Shown here one piece after another: positions 1-8,781 of a stretch of DNA of 64,000 nt; position 1 is the stretch's first letter, and each line of letters begins with the position of its first letter. Where the stretch lies: NCBI RefSeq assembly GCF_029223865.1, contig NZ_CP119520.1, positions 4,836,001-4,900,000 on the forward strand, given 5' to 3'. This DNA comes from Telluria mixta. Lineage in GTDB: Bacteria; Pseudomonadota; Gammaproteobacteria; Burkholderiales; Burkholderiaceae_D. A program made the position numbers and the translations under genes. The notes beneath the pieces were generated by a model, which had not been told where the DNA came from, made no database searches, and saw nothing but the letters and a program-made list of their open reading frames with translations.

Positions 1-1
1 A

Positions 2-535
2 GAGGCCTACGCGGGCGACATCATCGGCCTGCCGAACCACGGCAACATGCAGATCGGCGACAGCTTCTCGGAAGGCGAGATGCTGACGTTCACCGGCATC
101 CCGTACTTCGCGCCGGAGCTGTTCCGCACGGTGCGCATCCGCAATCCGCTCAAGACCAAGCAGCTCCACAAAGGCCTGCAGCAGCTGGGCGAAGAGGGCG
201 CCGTGCAGGTGTTCAAGCCGGTGATGGGCAGCGACCTGATTCTTGGCGCGGTCGGCGTGCTGCAGTTCGAGGTCGTGGCGAGCCGCCTGCTCAACGAATA
301 CGGCGTCGACGCCGTGTTCGAAGGCGCGAGCATCAGCAGCGCGCGCTGGGTGTCGAGCGACGACAAGAAGTCGCTGTCCGACTTCGAAGCGCAACTGGCG
401 CACAACGTCGCCTACGATGCGGCGGGCAACCTGGCCTACCTCGCCACGTCCGGCGTCAACCTGCGCCTCACGCAGGAACGCTGGCCGAAGCTCCAGTTCC
501 ACGCGACGCGCGAACACGCCGCCAAGCTGGATTAA
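2..535 (+). CDS. prfC: Peptide chain release factor 3, C-terminal part (5' end outside window)
   Basis: RF3 is the GTPase that recycles RF1 and RF2 from the ribosome after termination. Only the last 177 residues are present. The reading frame is open from the first bases and ends at TAA. The visible part matches the C-terminal domains of RF3, with the landmarks [35 protein letters not shown] and [14 protein letters not shown]. These separate it from EF-G and other translational GTPases. The GTPase domain lies upstream of the window. No clear terminator follows the stop; the next gene ends 21 bases downstream on the other strand. Confidence 0.95.
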   Translation, partial: EAYAGDIIGLPNHGNMQIGDSFSEGEMLTFTGIPYFAPELFRTVRIRNPLKTKQLHKGLQQLGEEGAVQVFKPVMGSDLILGAVGVLQFEVVASRLLNEYGVDAVFEGASISSARWVSSDDKKSLSDFEAQLAHNVAYDAAGNLAYLATSGVNLRLTQERWPKLQFHATREHAAKLD

Positions 536-556
536 AGGTTCGGCACACGTTGATCG

Positions 557-883
557 TCACGCCTCCGGCCTGGCGATCAACGCCTCCACGATACTCCCCA
601 CGTAACACACGGCGAACACGATCCCGGCCAGCGTCACGCTGACCGGCGTCGGCGCGCTTGCCAGTTGCGCCTCGATCGCCGCCGGATCGGCCGCGATCTT
701 CCCACTCATCAGCTGGTCGACCATGGTGTTCGCCTGGTCCAGCGCAAAATTGAAATACAGGATCGCGGCGATGGCGGCCGGCGCCAGGAACAGCAGGGCG
801 CGCGTACGCCGTCCCAGGTAGTACTGGCCCACACCGGGAAACACCAGGGCCGACAGCAATGCGCCCACACTCTTACGTCTCAT
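557..883 (-). CDS. Small integral membrane protein, TM2-like
   Basis: Hypothetical protein of 108 residues. It opens with basic residues and a hydrophobic stretch containing FPGVGQYYLGRR, which resembles the glycine/tyrosine core of TM2-type small membrane proteins. Two or three hydrophobic segments are visible (about residues 5-20, 27-45 and 78-97). The start at 883 is chosen because an AGGAG sits six bases upstream; a longer frame to 922 has no such site. It is convergent with prfC. No function can be assigned. Confidence 0.7.
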   Translation of the reverse strand: MRRKSVGALLSALVFPGVGQYYLGRRTRALLFLAPAAIAAILYFNFALDQANTMVDQLMSGKIAADPAAIEAQLASAPTPVSVTLAGIVFAVCYVGSIVEALIARPEA

Positions 884-992
884 CCATTCTCCTCTCACAT
901 TTGCAGGCTTGACCCAACACAATGGTCAACCCCGCGGTCGGCGTACATTCATTTAATGCACGCCGGAAATACTGCCAGCCCAGGAGGAGACC

Positions 993-2648
993 ATGAATAG
1001 ACTGTTCCCCTCGAACTGTTCAATCGGACGACGTCCTGACATGCTGGCCCGTCTGCGCATCGGTCCCAAGCTGCTGCTGGCACCCGGCGTCGTGCTGCTG
1101 CTGCTCGTGCTGCTGTCCTGCGGCAGCTATTACGCGATGGTACGCCAGAACGAGTCGCTCGACAGCATCGTCCAGCGCCGCGCGGCGAACCTGCGCGCGG
1201 CGGCGGAGCTGTCCGCGTCGGCCCGTAGTGCGCATGCCCAGGCCTACCAGGTCCTGACCTGGATCAGCGGCAGCTTTCCCCGCTTCCGCATCGACCCGCT
1301 CGCGCTCGACCTGCAGGCCCGGCACGGTGCCGTCGAGCGCGACCTCGCCCAGCTGGCGCGCCTGACGGCCGACAGCCCGGAAGAACAGCGCTACGTCGAA
1401 CAGGCCCGCGCCGCGTGGGCGCAATACGTGCCGGCCGTGCGCGACGTCATCGAGATCGCGCGCATCGACCAGTCGATCAGCGCCAACGCGATGGTCAAGG
1501 CGGAGCGCGCGTTCGCCGTCGTCGGCCAGCGCCTGACGGAGTTGTCGCGGCGCGAGCAGGCGCTGTCCGAGCAGGCGTCGCGCGACGCGGCCGACGATTT
1601 TCGCCTGATCGCCGTGCTGATGCCGGTGGTGATCGTCCTGTCGATCGCCGCCTCGCTCGCGATCACGATGGCGGTGCGGCGCGCGCTGCTGGCCGATATC
1701 GGCGCGATCGGCGCGGCCGCCCACGGCCTCGCCAGCGGCGACCTGACGATCCGTGCCCGCTCGTACGCCGACGACGAGATCGGCCAGACGGCGCGGCTGC
1801 TCGACGCCGGCATCCGCGGCCTGAACCGCCAGTTGCGCACCGTGCTGGAATCGGCCCGCGCGATCGGCGAGGCCTCGCGCGAGATCACGCTGGGCCGCGC
1901 CGGCATGCCGCCGCGCGCGCACGTGCGCGATGCGCTGGACCGCACGACGGCGTCGATGCAGGCGCTGGCAACGGCGCTCGACGACAGTGCCGCGGGCGCG
2001 TACGCCGCCGGGGAACTCGCCGCGCGCGCGGGCACGGCGGCGGAAGAGGGCGGTGCGCTGGCGCACCGGCTGGTGACGACGATGGAACAGGTGCGGCGCG
2101 CGGCCGTGCGCATGGACCGCATCGGCGCGGCCATCGAGAATACGCTGGCGCGCGCCGGCGACGCCGACGGCGGTGGCCGCGAAGCGCGTGCATTGGCCCG
2201 GCGTGCCCAGCGCGCGGCACGCGAGGCGCGCACGCTCGCGCGCGAGACCGTGGCCGCGCTCGACGACGGCGGCGCCTGCGCGGTCGAAGCAGGGGCGACA
2301 ATGGCGGGCCTGGCGGGTGCCGTGGAAGACATGGCCGGGATCGTCGACACCATCGGCAGCACGGGCACGGAACGGGCGCGCGAGCTGGCCGGCGCCAGCC
2401 AGGCCATCGTGCGCATGGACGAGCTCACGCAGCAGGGTTCGCGCATGGTGGAGGAAGCGGCGCTGGCCGCACGCGCGCTGCAGCAGCAGGCCCTGGGCCT
2501 GGCGCGCACGGTGGCGGTGTTCCGGCTCGACGAAGCCGTGCACGGCTCCAATGAAACGGCCCCGCCGGGAACGCATATGCTGCGTCCGGGCAGGGCCGGC
2601 AGACCTTACCTCCGGCTGGCGAGCAGCCGGGGCAAGAATCGCTCGTAG
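993..2648 (+). CDS. Methyl-accepting chemotaxis protein-like protein lacking the signalling hairpin tip
   Basis: A 551-residue inner-membrane receptor-like protein. A strong AGGAGGAG ends three bases before the ATG. Order: TM1 (about 27-49), a periplasmic helical domain, TM2 (about 205-228), a HAMP domain (about 229-281) and a helical cytoplasmic region. The flanks of an MCP signalling domain are recognisable: ASMQALATALDDSA near 320 and QMDxxTQQ-like RMDELTQQGSRMVEEAA near 474-490. The highly conserved hairpin tip that contacts CheA and CheW (FQTNLLALNAAVEAARAGE type) is absent. In its place is a short Gly/Asp/Arg-rich run around 386-400. It may therefore be a receptor remnant or a receptor that no longer controls CheA. 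No chemotaxis genes are adjacent. Confidence 0.8.
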   Translation: MNRLFPSNCSIGRRPDMLARLRIGPKLLLAPGVVLLLLVLLSCGSYYAMVRQNESLDSIVQRRAANLRAAAELSASARSAHAQAYQVLTWISGSFPRFRIDPLALDLQARHGAVERDLAQLARLTADSPEEQRYVEQARAAWAQYVPAVRDVIEIARIDQSISANAMVKAERAFAVVGQRLTELSRREQALSEQASRDAADDFRLIAVLMPVVIVLSIAASLAITMAVRRALLADIGAIGAAAHGLASGDLTIRARSYADDEIGQTARLLDAGIRGLNRQLRTVLESARAIGEASREITLGRAGMPPRAHVRDALDRTTASMQALATALDDSAAGAYAAGELAARAGTAAEEGGALAHRLVTTMEQVRRAAVRMDRIGAAIENTLARAGDADGGGREARALARRAQRAAREARTLARETVAALDDGGACAVEAGATMAGLAGAVEDMAGIVDTIGSTGTERARELAGASQAIVRMDELTQQGSRMVEEAALAARALQQQALGLARTVAVFRLDEAVHGSNETAPPGTHMLRPGRAGRPYLRLASSRGKNRS

Positions 2649-2673
2649 GTGAGCACCTCGTGCCCACACTACT

Positions 2674-5553
2674 TTACTCGTAGTCTTCGATCGGCGCGCA
2701 ACCGCAGAACAGGTTACGGTCGCCATACGCGTTGTCCGCGCGGCCGACCGGCGGCCAGTACTTCTTCTTGCGCAGCGACGGCACCGGGAAGGCGGCCACT
2801 TCGCGCGAATAGGTGTGCTGCCAGTCGTCCGCGGTGACGACTTCCGCCGTGTGCGGCGCGCCCTTCAGCGGGTTGTCCATGCGGTCGTACTCGCCGCGCT
2901 CCACTTTCACGATCTCCGCGTGGATGCAGATCATCGCTTCGATGAAGCGGTCCAGTTCCGCCTTCGCTTCCGACTCGGTCGGCTCGATCATCAGCGTACC
3001 CGGCACAGGGAAGCTCATGGTCGGGGCGTGGAAGCCGAAGTCCATCAGGCGCTTGGCCACGTCTTCGTTGCTGATGCCGGTGGCATCCTGCAGCGGACGC
3101 AGGTCGATGATGCACTCGTGCGCGACGAGGCCGTCGTGGCCCGTGTACAGCACCGGGTAGTGCGGGGCCAGGCGGCGCGCGATGTAGTTGGCGTTCAGGA
3201 TCGCCATTTCCGTCGCGGCAGTGAGACCCTCCGCGCCCATCATCGCGATGTACATCCACGAGATCGGCAGGATCGATGCGGAGCCGTACGCGGCCGAGCT
3301 GACCGCACCGATGCCCTGCTCGTCACGTTGATAGCCCGTCGATGCCTGGTTCGGCAGGAACGGCACGAGGTGTTCGGCCACCGCGACCGGACCGACACCA
3401 GGACCGCCGCCGCCGTGCGGAATGCAGAAGGTCTTGTGCAGGTTCAGGTGGCTCACGTCGCCGCCGAACAGGCCCGGACCGGCCACGCCGACCAGCGCGT
3501 TCATGTTGGCGCCGTCGACATACACCTGGCCGCCGTGCGCGTGCACGATCTCGCACAGTTCCTTGATGCCTTCCTCGAACACGCCGTGCGTGGACGGGTA
3601 GGTGACCATCACGCACGCCAGGTTGGCGCTGTGTTCCTCGGCCTTATTCTTCAGGTCGGCGAGGTCCACGTTGCCGTTGGCGTCGCACGCGGTCACGACC
3701 ACCTTCATGCCCACCATGTTGGCGGACGCCGGGTTGGTGCCGTGCGCCGACGACGGGATCAGGCAGATGTTGCGGTGGCCTTCGCCGCGCGACTGGTGGT
3801 ACTTCTGGATGATCAGCAGGCCGGCGTACTCGCCCTGCGAACCGGCGTTCGGCTGCAGCGACACGCCGGCGTAGCCCGTCACGGCGCACAGCATCGCTTC
3901 CAGCTGGCCGATCATCTCGCGGTAGCCGACGGTCTGGTCTTCCGGTGCGAACGGGTGGATGTTCGAGAATTCCGGCCACGTCACCGGGATCATCTCGGAC
4001 GTCGCGTTCAGCTTCATCGTGCACGAACCCAGCGGGATCATCGTGCGGTCGAGGGCCAGGTCCTTGTCGGCCAGTGCGCGCAGGTAGCGCAGCATCTCGT
4101 GCTCGGCATGGTAACGGTTGAACGTCGGGTGCGTCAGGTACGCGCTCGTGCGGGCCAGCGCGGCCGGGTACGCGTCCGCTGCGTCCTTGTCCAGCGTGTC
4201 GAAGTCGACGTCGGCGCCGCCGAAGATTTTCACCAGCAGCGCGATGTCGTCGCGGCCGATCGTCTCGTCCAGCGAGATGCCGACGTGGCGCGCATCGATG
4301 CGGCGCAGGTTGACGCCGTTGTCATTCGCCACGCGGTGGATGTCGTCGGCGTTGTCGGCGATGACCGTCAGCGTGTCGAAATACGATTCATTGGCCAGCT
4401 GGAAGCCGAGGCCCTTCAGCGCGGTGGCGAGGATGCCCGTGTAGCGGTGCACGCGGCGCGCGATCTGTTCCAGACCCTTCGGGCCGTGGTAGACGGCGTA
4501 CATCGACGCCATCACGGCCAGCAGGACCTGTGCCGTGCAGATGTTCGACGTCGCTTTCTCGCGGCGGATGTGCTGTTCGCGCGTCTGCAGCGCGAGGCGG
4601 AAGGCCGGGTTGCCCTGGGCGTCGATGGTGACGCCGGCCAGGCGGCCCGCCATGCTGCGCTTGTACTCGTCGCGCGTGGCCAGGTAGCCCGCGTGCGGGC
4701 CGCCGAAGCCGAGCGGCACGCCGAAGCGCTGGCTGTTGCCGACGACGACGTCGGCGCCCCATTCGCCCGGCGGCGTGAGGACGGTCAGCGCCAGCAGGTC
4801 GGCCGCGACGACGACCATCGCGCCGGCGGCATGCAGCTTTTCGACGGCCGCGCGGTAGTCGCGCACGTCGCCGTTTACGCCCGGGTATTGCAGCAGGACG
4901 CCGAAGCAGGATTCGGTGAGGTTCTCGATGTCGGCGGCGGCGACGGTGCGCACTTCGACGCCGATCGGCAGCGCACGGGTCTGCACGACTTCCAGCGTCT
5001 GCGGCAGCACGTCGTCGGCGACGTAGAACACTTTCGATTGCGACTTGCCGACGCGCTGGATCAGCGTCATCGCTTCGGCGGCGGCCGTGCCTTCGTCCAG
5101 CATCGACGCGTTGGCGATGCCCATGCCGGTCAGGTCGGTGATGACCTGCTGGAAGTTCAGGATGGCTTCCAGGCGGCCCTGCGAGATCTCCGGCTGGTAC
5201 GGCGTGTACGCGGTGTACCAGGCCGGGTTTTCGAAGATGTTGCGCAGGATGACGGGCGGCGTGTGGGTGCCGTAGTAGCCCTGGCCGATCAGCGACTTCA
5301 TGACCTTGTTCTGCGCCGCGATGCCTTTCAGCTTCGCGAGTGCGGCCTGCTCGGGCAGCGGCTCGAAGAACTGGCCCAGGTCCAGCTTGTCCTTGCGGCG
5401 GATGTTGGCGGGAACGACGGCGTCTATCAGCTCGGCGCGCGAGGCGTAGCCGAGGGCGGACAGCATGGCCGCCTGTTCGGATGCGGACGGGCCGATGTGG
5501 CGCGGGATGAAGCCATCGCGTGCTTCGAGTTGGGTCAGGCTGGTGCGGGTCAT
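2674..5553 (-). CDS. gcvP: Glycine dehydrogenase (aminomethyl-transferring), P protein
   Basis: The PLP-dependent P protein decarboxylates glycine and passes the aminomethyl group to lipoylated GcvH. The 959-residue product has the usual length of the single-chain form. Visible motifs include the N-terminal FIPRHIGPS, the PLP-lysine region [18 protein letters not shown] and [13 protein letters not shown]. The start at 5553 ([15 protein letters not shown]) is chosen because the frame further upstream, to 5673, reads through a palindromic intergenic repeat. It is the last gene of the leftward gcvT-gcvH-gcvP operon, and 120 bases carrying the repeat separate it from gcvH. No strong ribosome-binding site is seen. 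Confidence 0.97.
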   Translation of the reverse strand: MTRTSLTQLEARDGFIPRHIGPSASEQAAMLSALGYASRAELIDAVVPANIRRKDKLDLGQFFEPLPEQAALAKLKGIAAQNKVMKSLIGQGYYGTHTPPVILRNIFENPAWYTAYTPYQPEISQGRLEAILNFQQVITDLTGMGIANASMLDEGTAAAEAMTLIQRVGKSQSKVFYVADDVLPQTLEVVQTRALPIGVEVRTVAAADIENLTESCFGVLLQYPGVNGDVRDYRAAVEKLHAAGAMVVVAADLLALTVLTPPGEWGADVVVGNSQRFGVPLGFGGPHAGYLATRDEYKRSMAGRLAGVTIDAQGNPAFRLALQTREQHIRREKATSNICTAQVLLAVMASMYAVYHGPKGLEQIARRVHRYTGILATALKGLGFQLANESYFDTLTVIADNADDIHRVANDNGVNLRRIDARHVGISLDETIGRDDIALLVKIFGGADVDFDTLDKDAADAYPAALARTSAYLTHPTFNRYHAEHEMLRYLRALADKDLALDRTMIPLGSCTMKLNATSEMIPVTWPEFSNIHPFAPEDQTVGYREMIGQLEAMLCAVTGYAGVSLQPNAGSQGEYAGLLIIQKYHQSRGEGHRNICLIPSSAHGTNPASANMVGMKVVVTACDANGNVDLADLKNKAEEHSANLACVMVTYPSTHGVFEEGIKELCEIVHAHGGQVYVDGANMNALVGVAGPGLFGGDVSHLNLHKTFCIPHGGGGPGVGPVAVAEHLVPFLPNQASTGYQRDEQGIGAVSSAAYGSASILPISWMYIAMMGAEGLTAATEMAILNANYIARRLAPHYPVLYTGHDGLVAHECIIDLRPLQDATGISNEDVAKRLMDFGFHAPTMSFPVPGTLMIEPTESEAKAELDRFIEAMICIHAEIVKVERGEYDRMDNPLKGAPHTAEVVTADDWQHTYSREVAAFPVPSLRKKKYWPPVGRADNAYGDRNLFCGCAPIEDYE

Positions 5554-5583
5554 GATGGGAGACGAAATGAAAGAATCGGCACC

Positions 5584-5662
5584 GTCATTCCCGCACAAGC
5601 GGGAATCCATGCAGAGTGGCCGAAGTTGGCTCAGTATGGGTTCCCGCTTTCGCGGGAACGAC
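5584..5662. repeat. Double-hairpin palindromic intergenic repeat, copy 1
   Basis: Two short hairpins lie in the gcvH-gcvP spacer: TTCCCGC at 5588-5594 pairs with GCGGGAA at 5599-5605, and TTCCCGC at 5641-5647 pairs with GCGGGAA at 5652-5658. About 35 bases separate them, including CCATGC and CAGTATGG. The whole unit is roughly symmetric. A related unit lies at 39978-40101. It resembles the dispersed REP-like elements of many proteobacteria. It is transcribed within the gcv operon, so it could affect mRNA stability between gcvH and gcvP. Confidence 0.85.
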
Positions 5663-5673
5663 AGGAAATGCAA

Positions 5674-6054
5674 TTAACCTTCGGTGGCCTTGCCGTATGC
5701 AGCCGCGTCGAGCAGGCCGTTGACGGCGGCCGGATCCGACGGCTGCAGCTTGAACAGCCACGCATCGTAGGCGTTCGCGTTGATCGAGTCCGGCGAGTCG
5801 GCCGTGGCCTGGTTCACCGCGGTGACGGTGCCCGAGACCGGGGCGTAGATGTCGCTGGCGGCCTTGACGGACTCCACGACGGCGGCGTCATCGCCAGCCG
5901 TGAAAGCCTTGCCGACCTGCGGCAGTTCGACGAACACGATGTCGCCCAGGGCGTCCTGCGCATATTCGGTGATGCCCACGGTCAGGGTGCCGTCGGCCTC
6001 CTGGCGGACCCACTCGTGGGACTCGGTGTACTTCAGGTCGGCTGGGATGTTCAT
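5674..6054 (-). CDS. gcvH: Glycine cleavage system H protein
   Basis: The lipoyl carrier of the glycine cleavage complex shuttles the aminomethyl group between the P, T and L proteins. It has 126 residues, typical of the family. The lipoylation site is Lys64 in [14 protein letters not shown], and the N-terminal YTESHEW signature is present. The ATG at 6054 is preceded by ACGGAG at a good distance. It is the middle gene of the gcvTHP operon, 50 bases after gcvT. Confidence 0.98.
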   Translation of the reverse strand: MNIPADLKYTESHEWVRQEADGTLTVGITEYAQDALGDIVFVELPQVGKAFTAGDDAAVVESVKAASDIYAPVSGTVTAVNQATADSPDSINANAYDAWLFKLQPSDPAAVNGLLDAAAYGKATEG

Positions 6055-6104
6055 GTGCGTAACTCCGTAGTGATGGATGGTGCGGTAAGTATAGTGTTGT
6101 TTGT

Positions 6105-7229
6105 TCAGGAAGCGAGGATCTTGCCGTTACGCACGAACGGCAGTTTGACGACGGATGCCGCCAGTTTCTTGTCGCGGATTTCGACGTGGACCGTGTCGCC
6201 GATCGCGACGTCGACCGGCACGCGTGCCAGCGCGATCGCCTGCTGCATCGACGGGCTGAACGTGCCGCTCGTGATTTCGCCGGCATTGCCCGATGCGGCC
6301 ACGACCTTCTGGTGCGCGCGCAGGATGCCGCCTTTTTCGCGCAGGATCAGGCCGACGAAGTTCTGCTTCTGGCCGTTCTGTTGGAGGGCGGCTTTGCCGA
6401 TGAAGTCGCGTTCCGCGACGAGGTCGACGGTCCACGCGAGGCCGGCGTCCAGCGGCGAGACATTGTCGTCCATGTCCTGGCCGTACAGGTTCATGCCCGC
6501 TTCCAGGCGCAGAGTGTCGCGCGCACCGAGGCCGGCCGGCTTGACGCCCGCGGCGGCGAGGGCGTTCCACAGCGCCTCGACCTGGCTGGCCGGCACGCCG
6601 ATCTCGAAGCCGTCCTCGCCCGTGTAGCCGGTGCGGGCGACCATCAGTTCGCCGAACGGGGTGTCGTGCACGATCACGGCGTTGAAGGGCTTCAGGCCTT
6701 CCGAGGCGCTTTGCGTCTGCGGCACGACCTGCCACACTTTCGCGCGGGCGTTCGGGCCCTGCACGGCGACGAGGGCGATGCCGTCATCGCTCAGGTCGGC
6801 GCGGCGTGGGGTGATCGACAGGCCGCTGGCGGTGGCGTCGTTCTGCTGGCGGATCCAGGCGATGTCCTTCTCGGCCGTGCCGGCGTTGACGACGAGGCGG
6901 AACCAGTCTTCGGCGAAGTAGTAGACGATCAGGTCGTCGATGACGCCGCCCTGCGGATTGAGCATGCACGAGTACAGGGCCTTGCCCGGCGCCTGCAGCT
7001 TGTCGACGTTATTGGCCAGCAGGCCGCGGAGGAAAGCGCGCACGTTCGCGCCTTTCAGGTCCACGACGCACATGTGGGACACGTCGAACATGCCGGCATC
7101 GCTGCGTACCGCATTGTGTTCTTCGATCTGGGAGCCGTAGTTGACGGGCATGTCCCAGCCGCCGAAGTCGACCATCTTGGCGCCAGCGGCACGGTGTACG
7201 GAATTGAGCGGGGTCGCTTTGAGCGTCAT
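6105..7229 (-). CDS. gcvT: Aminomethyltransferase, glycine cleavage T protein
   Basis: GcvT transfers the one-carbon unit from the aminomethyl-lipoyl H protein to tetrahydrofolate and releases ammonia. The product has 374 residues. Typical features are [14 protein letters not shown] near the N terminus, the folate-site region FDVSHM and the YTGEDGFEI segment. The start at 7229 is preceded by GAGGAA at normal spacing; the open frame continues upstream into the riboswitch without support. It is the first gene of the operon, directly downstream of the tandem glycine riboswitch. Confidence 0.97.
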   Translation of the reverse strand: MTLKATPLNSVHRAAGAKMVDFGGWDMPVNYGSQIEEHNAVRSDAGMFDVSHMCVVDLKGANVRAFLRGLLANNVDKLQAPGKALYSCMLNPQGGVIDDLIVYYFAEDWFRLVVNAGTAEKDIAWIRQQNDATASGLSITPRRADLSDDGIALVAVQGPNARAKVWQVVPQTQSASEGLKPFNAVIVHDTPFGELMVARTGYTGEDGFEIGVPASQVEALWNALAAAGVKPAGLGARDTLRLEAGMNLYGQDMDDNVSPLDAGLAWTVDLVAERDFIGKAALQQNGQKQNFVGLILREKGGILRAHQKVVAASGNAGEITSGTFSPSMQQAIALARVPVDVAIGDTVHVEIRDKKLAASVVKLPFVRNGKILAS

Positions 7230-7284
7230 GGATGGTTCCTCGGCAGAAAATGGGGTCGCGCACGCGGATGTCCGCATGCTCTCG

Positions 7285-7483
7285 CACCCCTCTGTCCTCG
7301 GTACCTGAGAGATAGCGGCGCATTGTATTGCCTGCTCCGCCTGCCCCTTCGGTGGGCCAAAAGGCCGCTCTCCAGAGTTGGTCCACCGCGCGTTGCGCAG
7401 CAGCCCCTGACCGGTCCGGTTGCCTGAGAGTTTTTGGGTAATGCCCCTTCGGCGGCAGCCTGCGCTGCGCTCTCCCGGTCAAG
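7285..7483 (-). promoter_or_regulatory. Tandem glycine riboswitch (two aptamers) controlling gcvTHP
   Basis: Read on the minus strand, the leader contains two consecutive glycine aptamers. The first runs from about 7483 to 7415, with GGGAGAGCGCAG, CCGAAGGGGCA and AACTCTCAGGCA. The second runs from about 7378 to 7286, with GGAGAGCG, CCGAAGGGGCAGG, TCTCTCAGGTACCGAGGAC and AGAGGGG. These are the conserved blocks of the gcvT motif, and the short linker between them is usual. The gcvT start lies about 57 bases downstream. Glycine binding would be expected to turn on the operon; the expression platform was not resolved. Confidence 0.95.
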
Positions 7484-7490
7484 ACTGCGA

Positions 7491-7519
7491 AGTCTATGTC
7501 AGTGGTGACGGGAAGTCAA
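7491..7519 (-). promoter_or_regulatory. Sigma-70-type promoter of the gcv operon
   Basis: On the minus strand TTGACT (7519-7514) is followed after 17 bases by TAGACT (7496-7491). The transcript would begin a few bases before the first glycine aptamer. Spacing and position are ideal; the hexamers match the consensus 5/6 and 4/6. Confidence 0.65.
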
Positions 7520-7621
7520 TCCAGCGGGGGAGGGTGCACACGATTGCCATGGGGCATCATCGGCCTGCGGACGTGTTTTGTTACACTTGCCTTACGACCC
7601 TTGTGACAGAAGAGACCCACT

Positions 7622-8179
7622 ATGAGCGAAGATCAAGCAAAACAGAAGGAAGGGTACTTCACCCTGTCCGGCGACGTGAACAGCGACATGGTGCATCGCG
7701 TCTTCGAGGCGGTGGCCGGCATGAACGACGACGGCGTCGAGACCGCGCACATGCTCCTGCAATCGAACGGCGGGTATGTGAGCGACGGCCTGTGCCTGTA
7801 CAACTTCCTGGCCAATGCCCCCGTCAACTGCATCATGTACAACGGCGGCGCCGTCGCGTCGATCGCGGTGATCCTGTTCCTGTCGGGTAAGCAGCGCTAT
7901 GCGAGCGAGACGGCGCGCTTCATGATCCACAAGTCGCACGCGACGGCCTCGCCCGGCTCGCGTCCGGATGCGCTCAACATCATCGTCGAGGGCCTGCGCG
8001 CCGACGATGCGCGCACGGAATCCATCCTGCGCAAGCACATCGAGCTGACGCCCGAGCAGTGGGGCATCCACCAGTACGGCGACCTGCACCTGAACGCGCG
8101 CGATGCGAAGGCGGCGGGCATGATCGACGACGTGCGCGATTTCGCGCCGCCGAAGGGCTCGTACCTGCGCAACATCTGA
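7622..8179 (+). CDS. ClpP-like serine peptidase family protein
   Basis: A 185-residue protein of the ClpP/crotonase-like peptidase fold. It has the SNGGYVSDGLCLYNFL segment that parallels the ClpP GG-V-G region, a probable nucleophile Ser80 in NGGAVASIA and a probable His103 in MIHKSH. The third catalytic residue could not be placed. It lacks the standard ClpP sequence around the active serine, and no clpX or clpA is adjacent, so it is unlikely to be the housekeeping ClpP. The start has AGAAGAG upstream. It is divergent from the gcv operon and convergent with the next gene across a shared terminator. Substrate and partner are unknown. Confidence 0.75.
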   Translation: MSEDQAKQKEGYFTLSGDVNSDMVHRVFEAVAGMNDDGVETAHMLLQSNGGYVSDGLCLYNFLANAPVNCIMYNGGAVASIAVILFLSGKQRYASETARFMIHKSHATASPGSRPDALNIIVEGLRADDARTESILRKHIELTPEQWGIHQYGDLHLNARDAKAAGMIDDVRDFAPPKGSYLRNI

Positions 8180-8184
8180 TAGAC

Positions 8185-8221
8185 AAAGAGCCTGTCGCGG
8201 TCGTCCCGCGCCAGGCTCTTT
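8185..8221. terminator. Bidirectional rho-independent terminator
   Basis: AAAGAGCCTG (8185-8194) pairs perfectly with CAGGCTCTTT (8212-8221), with an inner CGCGG/CCGCG stem. The A run on one side and the T run on the other suit termination of both convergent genes, the ClpP-like gene and the KGG gene. Confidence 0.85.
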
Positions 8222-8244
8222 CGACCTTCCGAAAAGCGCTGCGA

Positions 8245-8463
8245 TCAGCGCTTCTTGTCGTTCTTGTGGCTCTGACGGCCAGCCTCGGCATGCTGCTCCG
8301 GGGTGCCGCCGCGGGTGCCGCCCGAGTCGCCCGAACGCGAGCCCGAACCGGAGCCCGACTGCTTGTTGCCGTCGTTCTTGTGGCTTTGCTGGCCAGCCTT
8401 GACGTGTTGCTCGTGGGAGCCGCCCTGGTTACCCGAGCGCGAAGAATTCTTGTTCGAAGCCAT
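8245..8463 (-). CDS. KGG-motif general stress protein, two repeats
   Basis: A 72-residue hydrophilic, glycine-, serine- and lysine-rich protein with two copies of a repeat: GGSHEQHVKAGQQSHKND and GGTPEQHAEAGRQSHKND. They are joined by a Gly/Ser linker of about 15 residues. This is the pattern of the stress-induced KGG family, in which the repeat usually reads K-G-G. Here the central residues are A-G, so the family call is by overall pattern. The ATG at 8463 has AAAGGAA upstream. The protein is probably disordered and stress-induced; the role is unknown. Confidence 0.75.
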   Translation of the reverse strand: MASNKNSSRSGNQGGSHEQHVKAGQQSHKNDGNKQSGSGSGSRSGDSGGTRGGTPEQHAEAGRQSHKNDKKR

Positions 8464-8781
8464 GATCATTCCTTTCAATAGTGGAGATGTTCTGCTTACC
8501 GAAGCGATTTCGGTAGTGCAATGATGCGAGCGCGGCAATTGAACGGGTATCGGATCATCTCTTGAGCGTTTGTAGGACTGCATGCATTTAGCTAGCAATA
8601 ATTTTCTACGCAAACACGCAATTCGCATATTCTTATTCGCTGGCAACCGAATCTTGCGACGCAACATAGTGTTTTACGTCGACTATTTGGCTCGTCAATA
8701 GCATATGCATTTTCGTTGATGTAGCGCCGGCGCATCGATTTCTATTGCCACTTGGAAATTATGTGCCAAAATAGAGCTACC
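8464..8781. other. AT-richer intergenic region between divergent genes
   Basis: This stretch of 318 bases has no convincing gene and is clearly poorer in GC than its neighbours, mainly from 8575 to 8780. It should hold the promoters for the leftward KGG gene and the rightward DUF1631 gene. No clear -35/-10 pair was found. The only ordered element is the inverted repeat at 8497-8515. Confidence 0.6.
8497..8515. promoter_or_regulatory. Perfect inverted repeat upstream of the KGG gene
   Basis: TACCGAA (8497-8503) and TTCGGTA (8509-8515) form a perfect 7+5+7 inverted repeat. It lies 34 bases upstream of the KGG start codon. It could be an operator or a 5' leader hairpin; no known regulator is recognised. 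Confidence 0.45.

Noticed and set aside
5554..5673. N-terminal extension of gcvP by 40 codons
   Set aside because: The extension is read from a palindromic intergenic repeat and is not part of the P protein family N terminus.
2815..6627. Very long open frame (over 1200 codons) on the plus strand opposite gcvP and gcvH
   Set aside because: It is the antisense shadow of clear glycine cleavage genes; GC-rich codon bias leaves the opposite strand open. The product is low-complexity, rich in Arg, Val, His and Asp, without domains.
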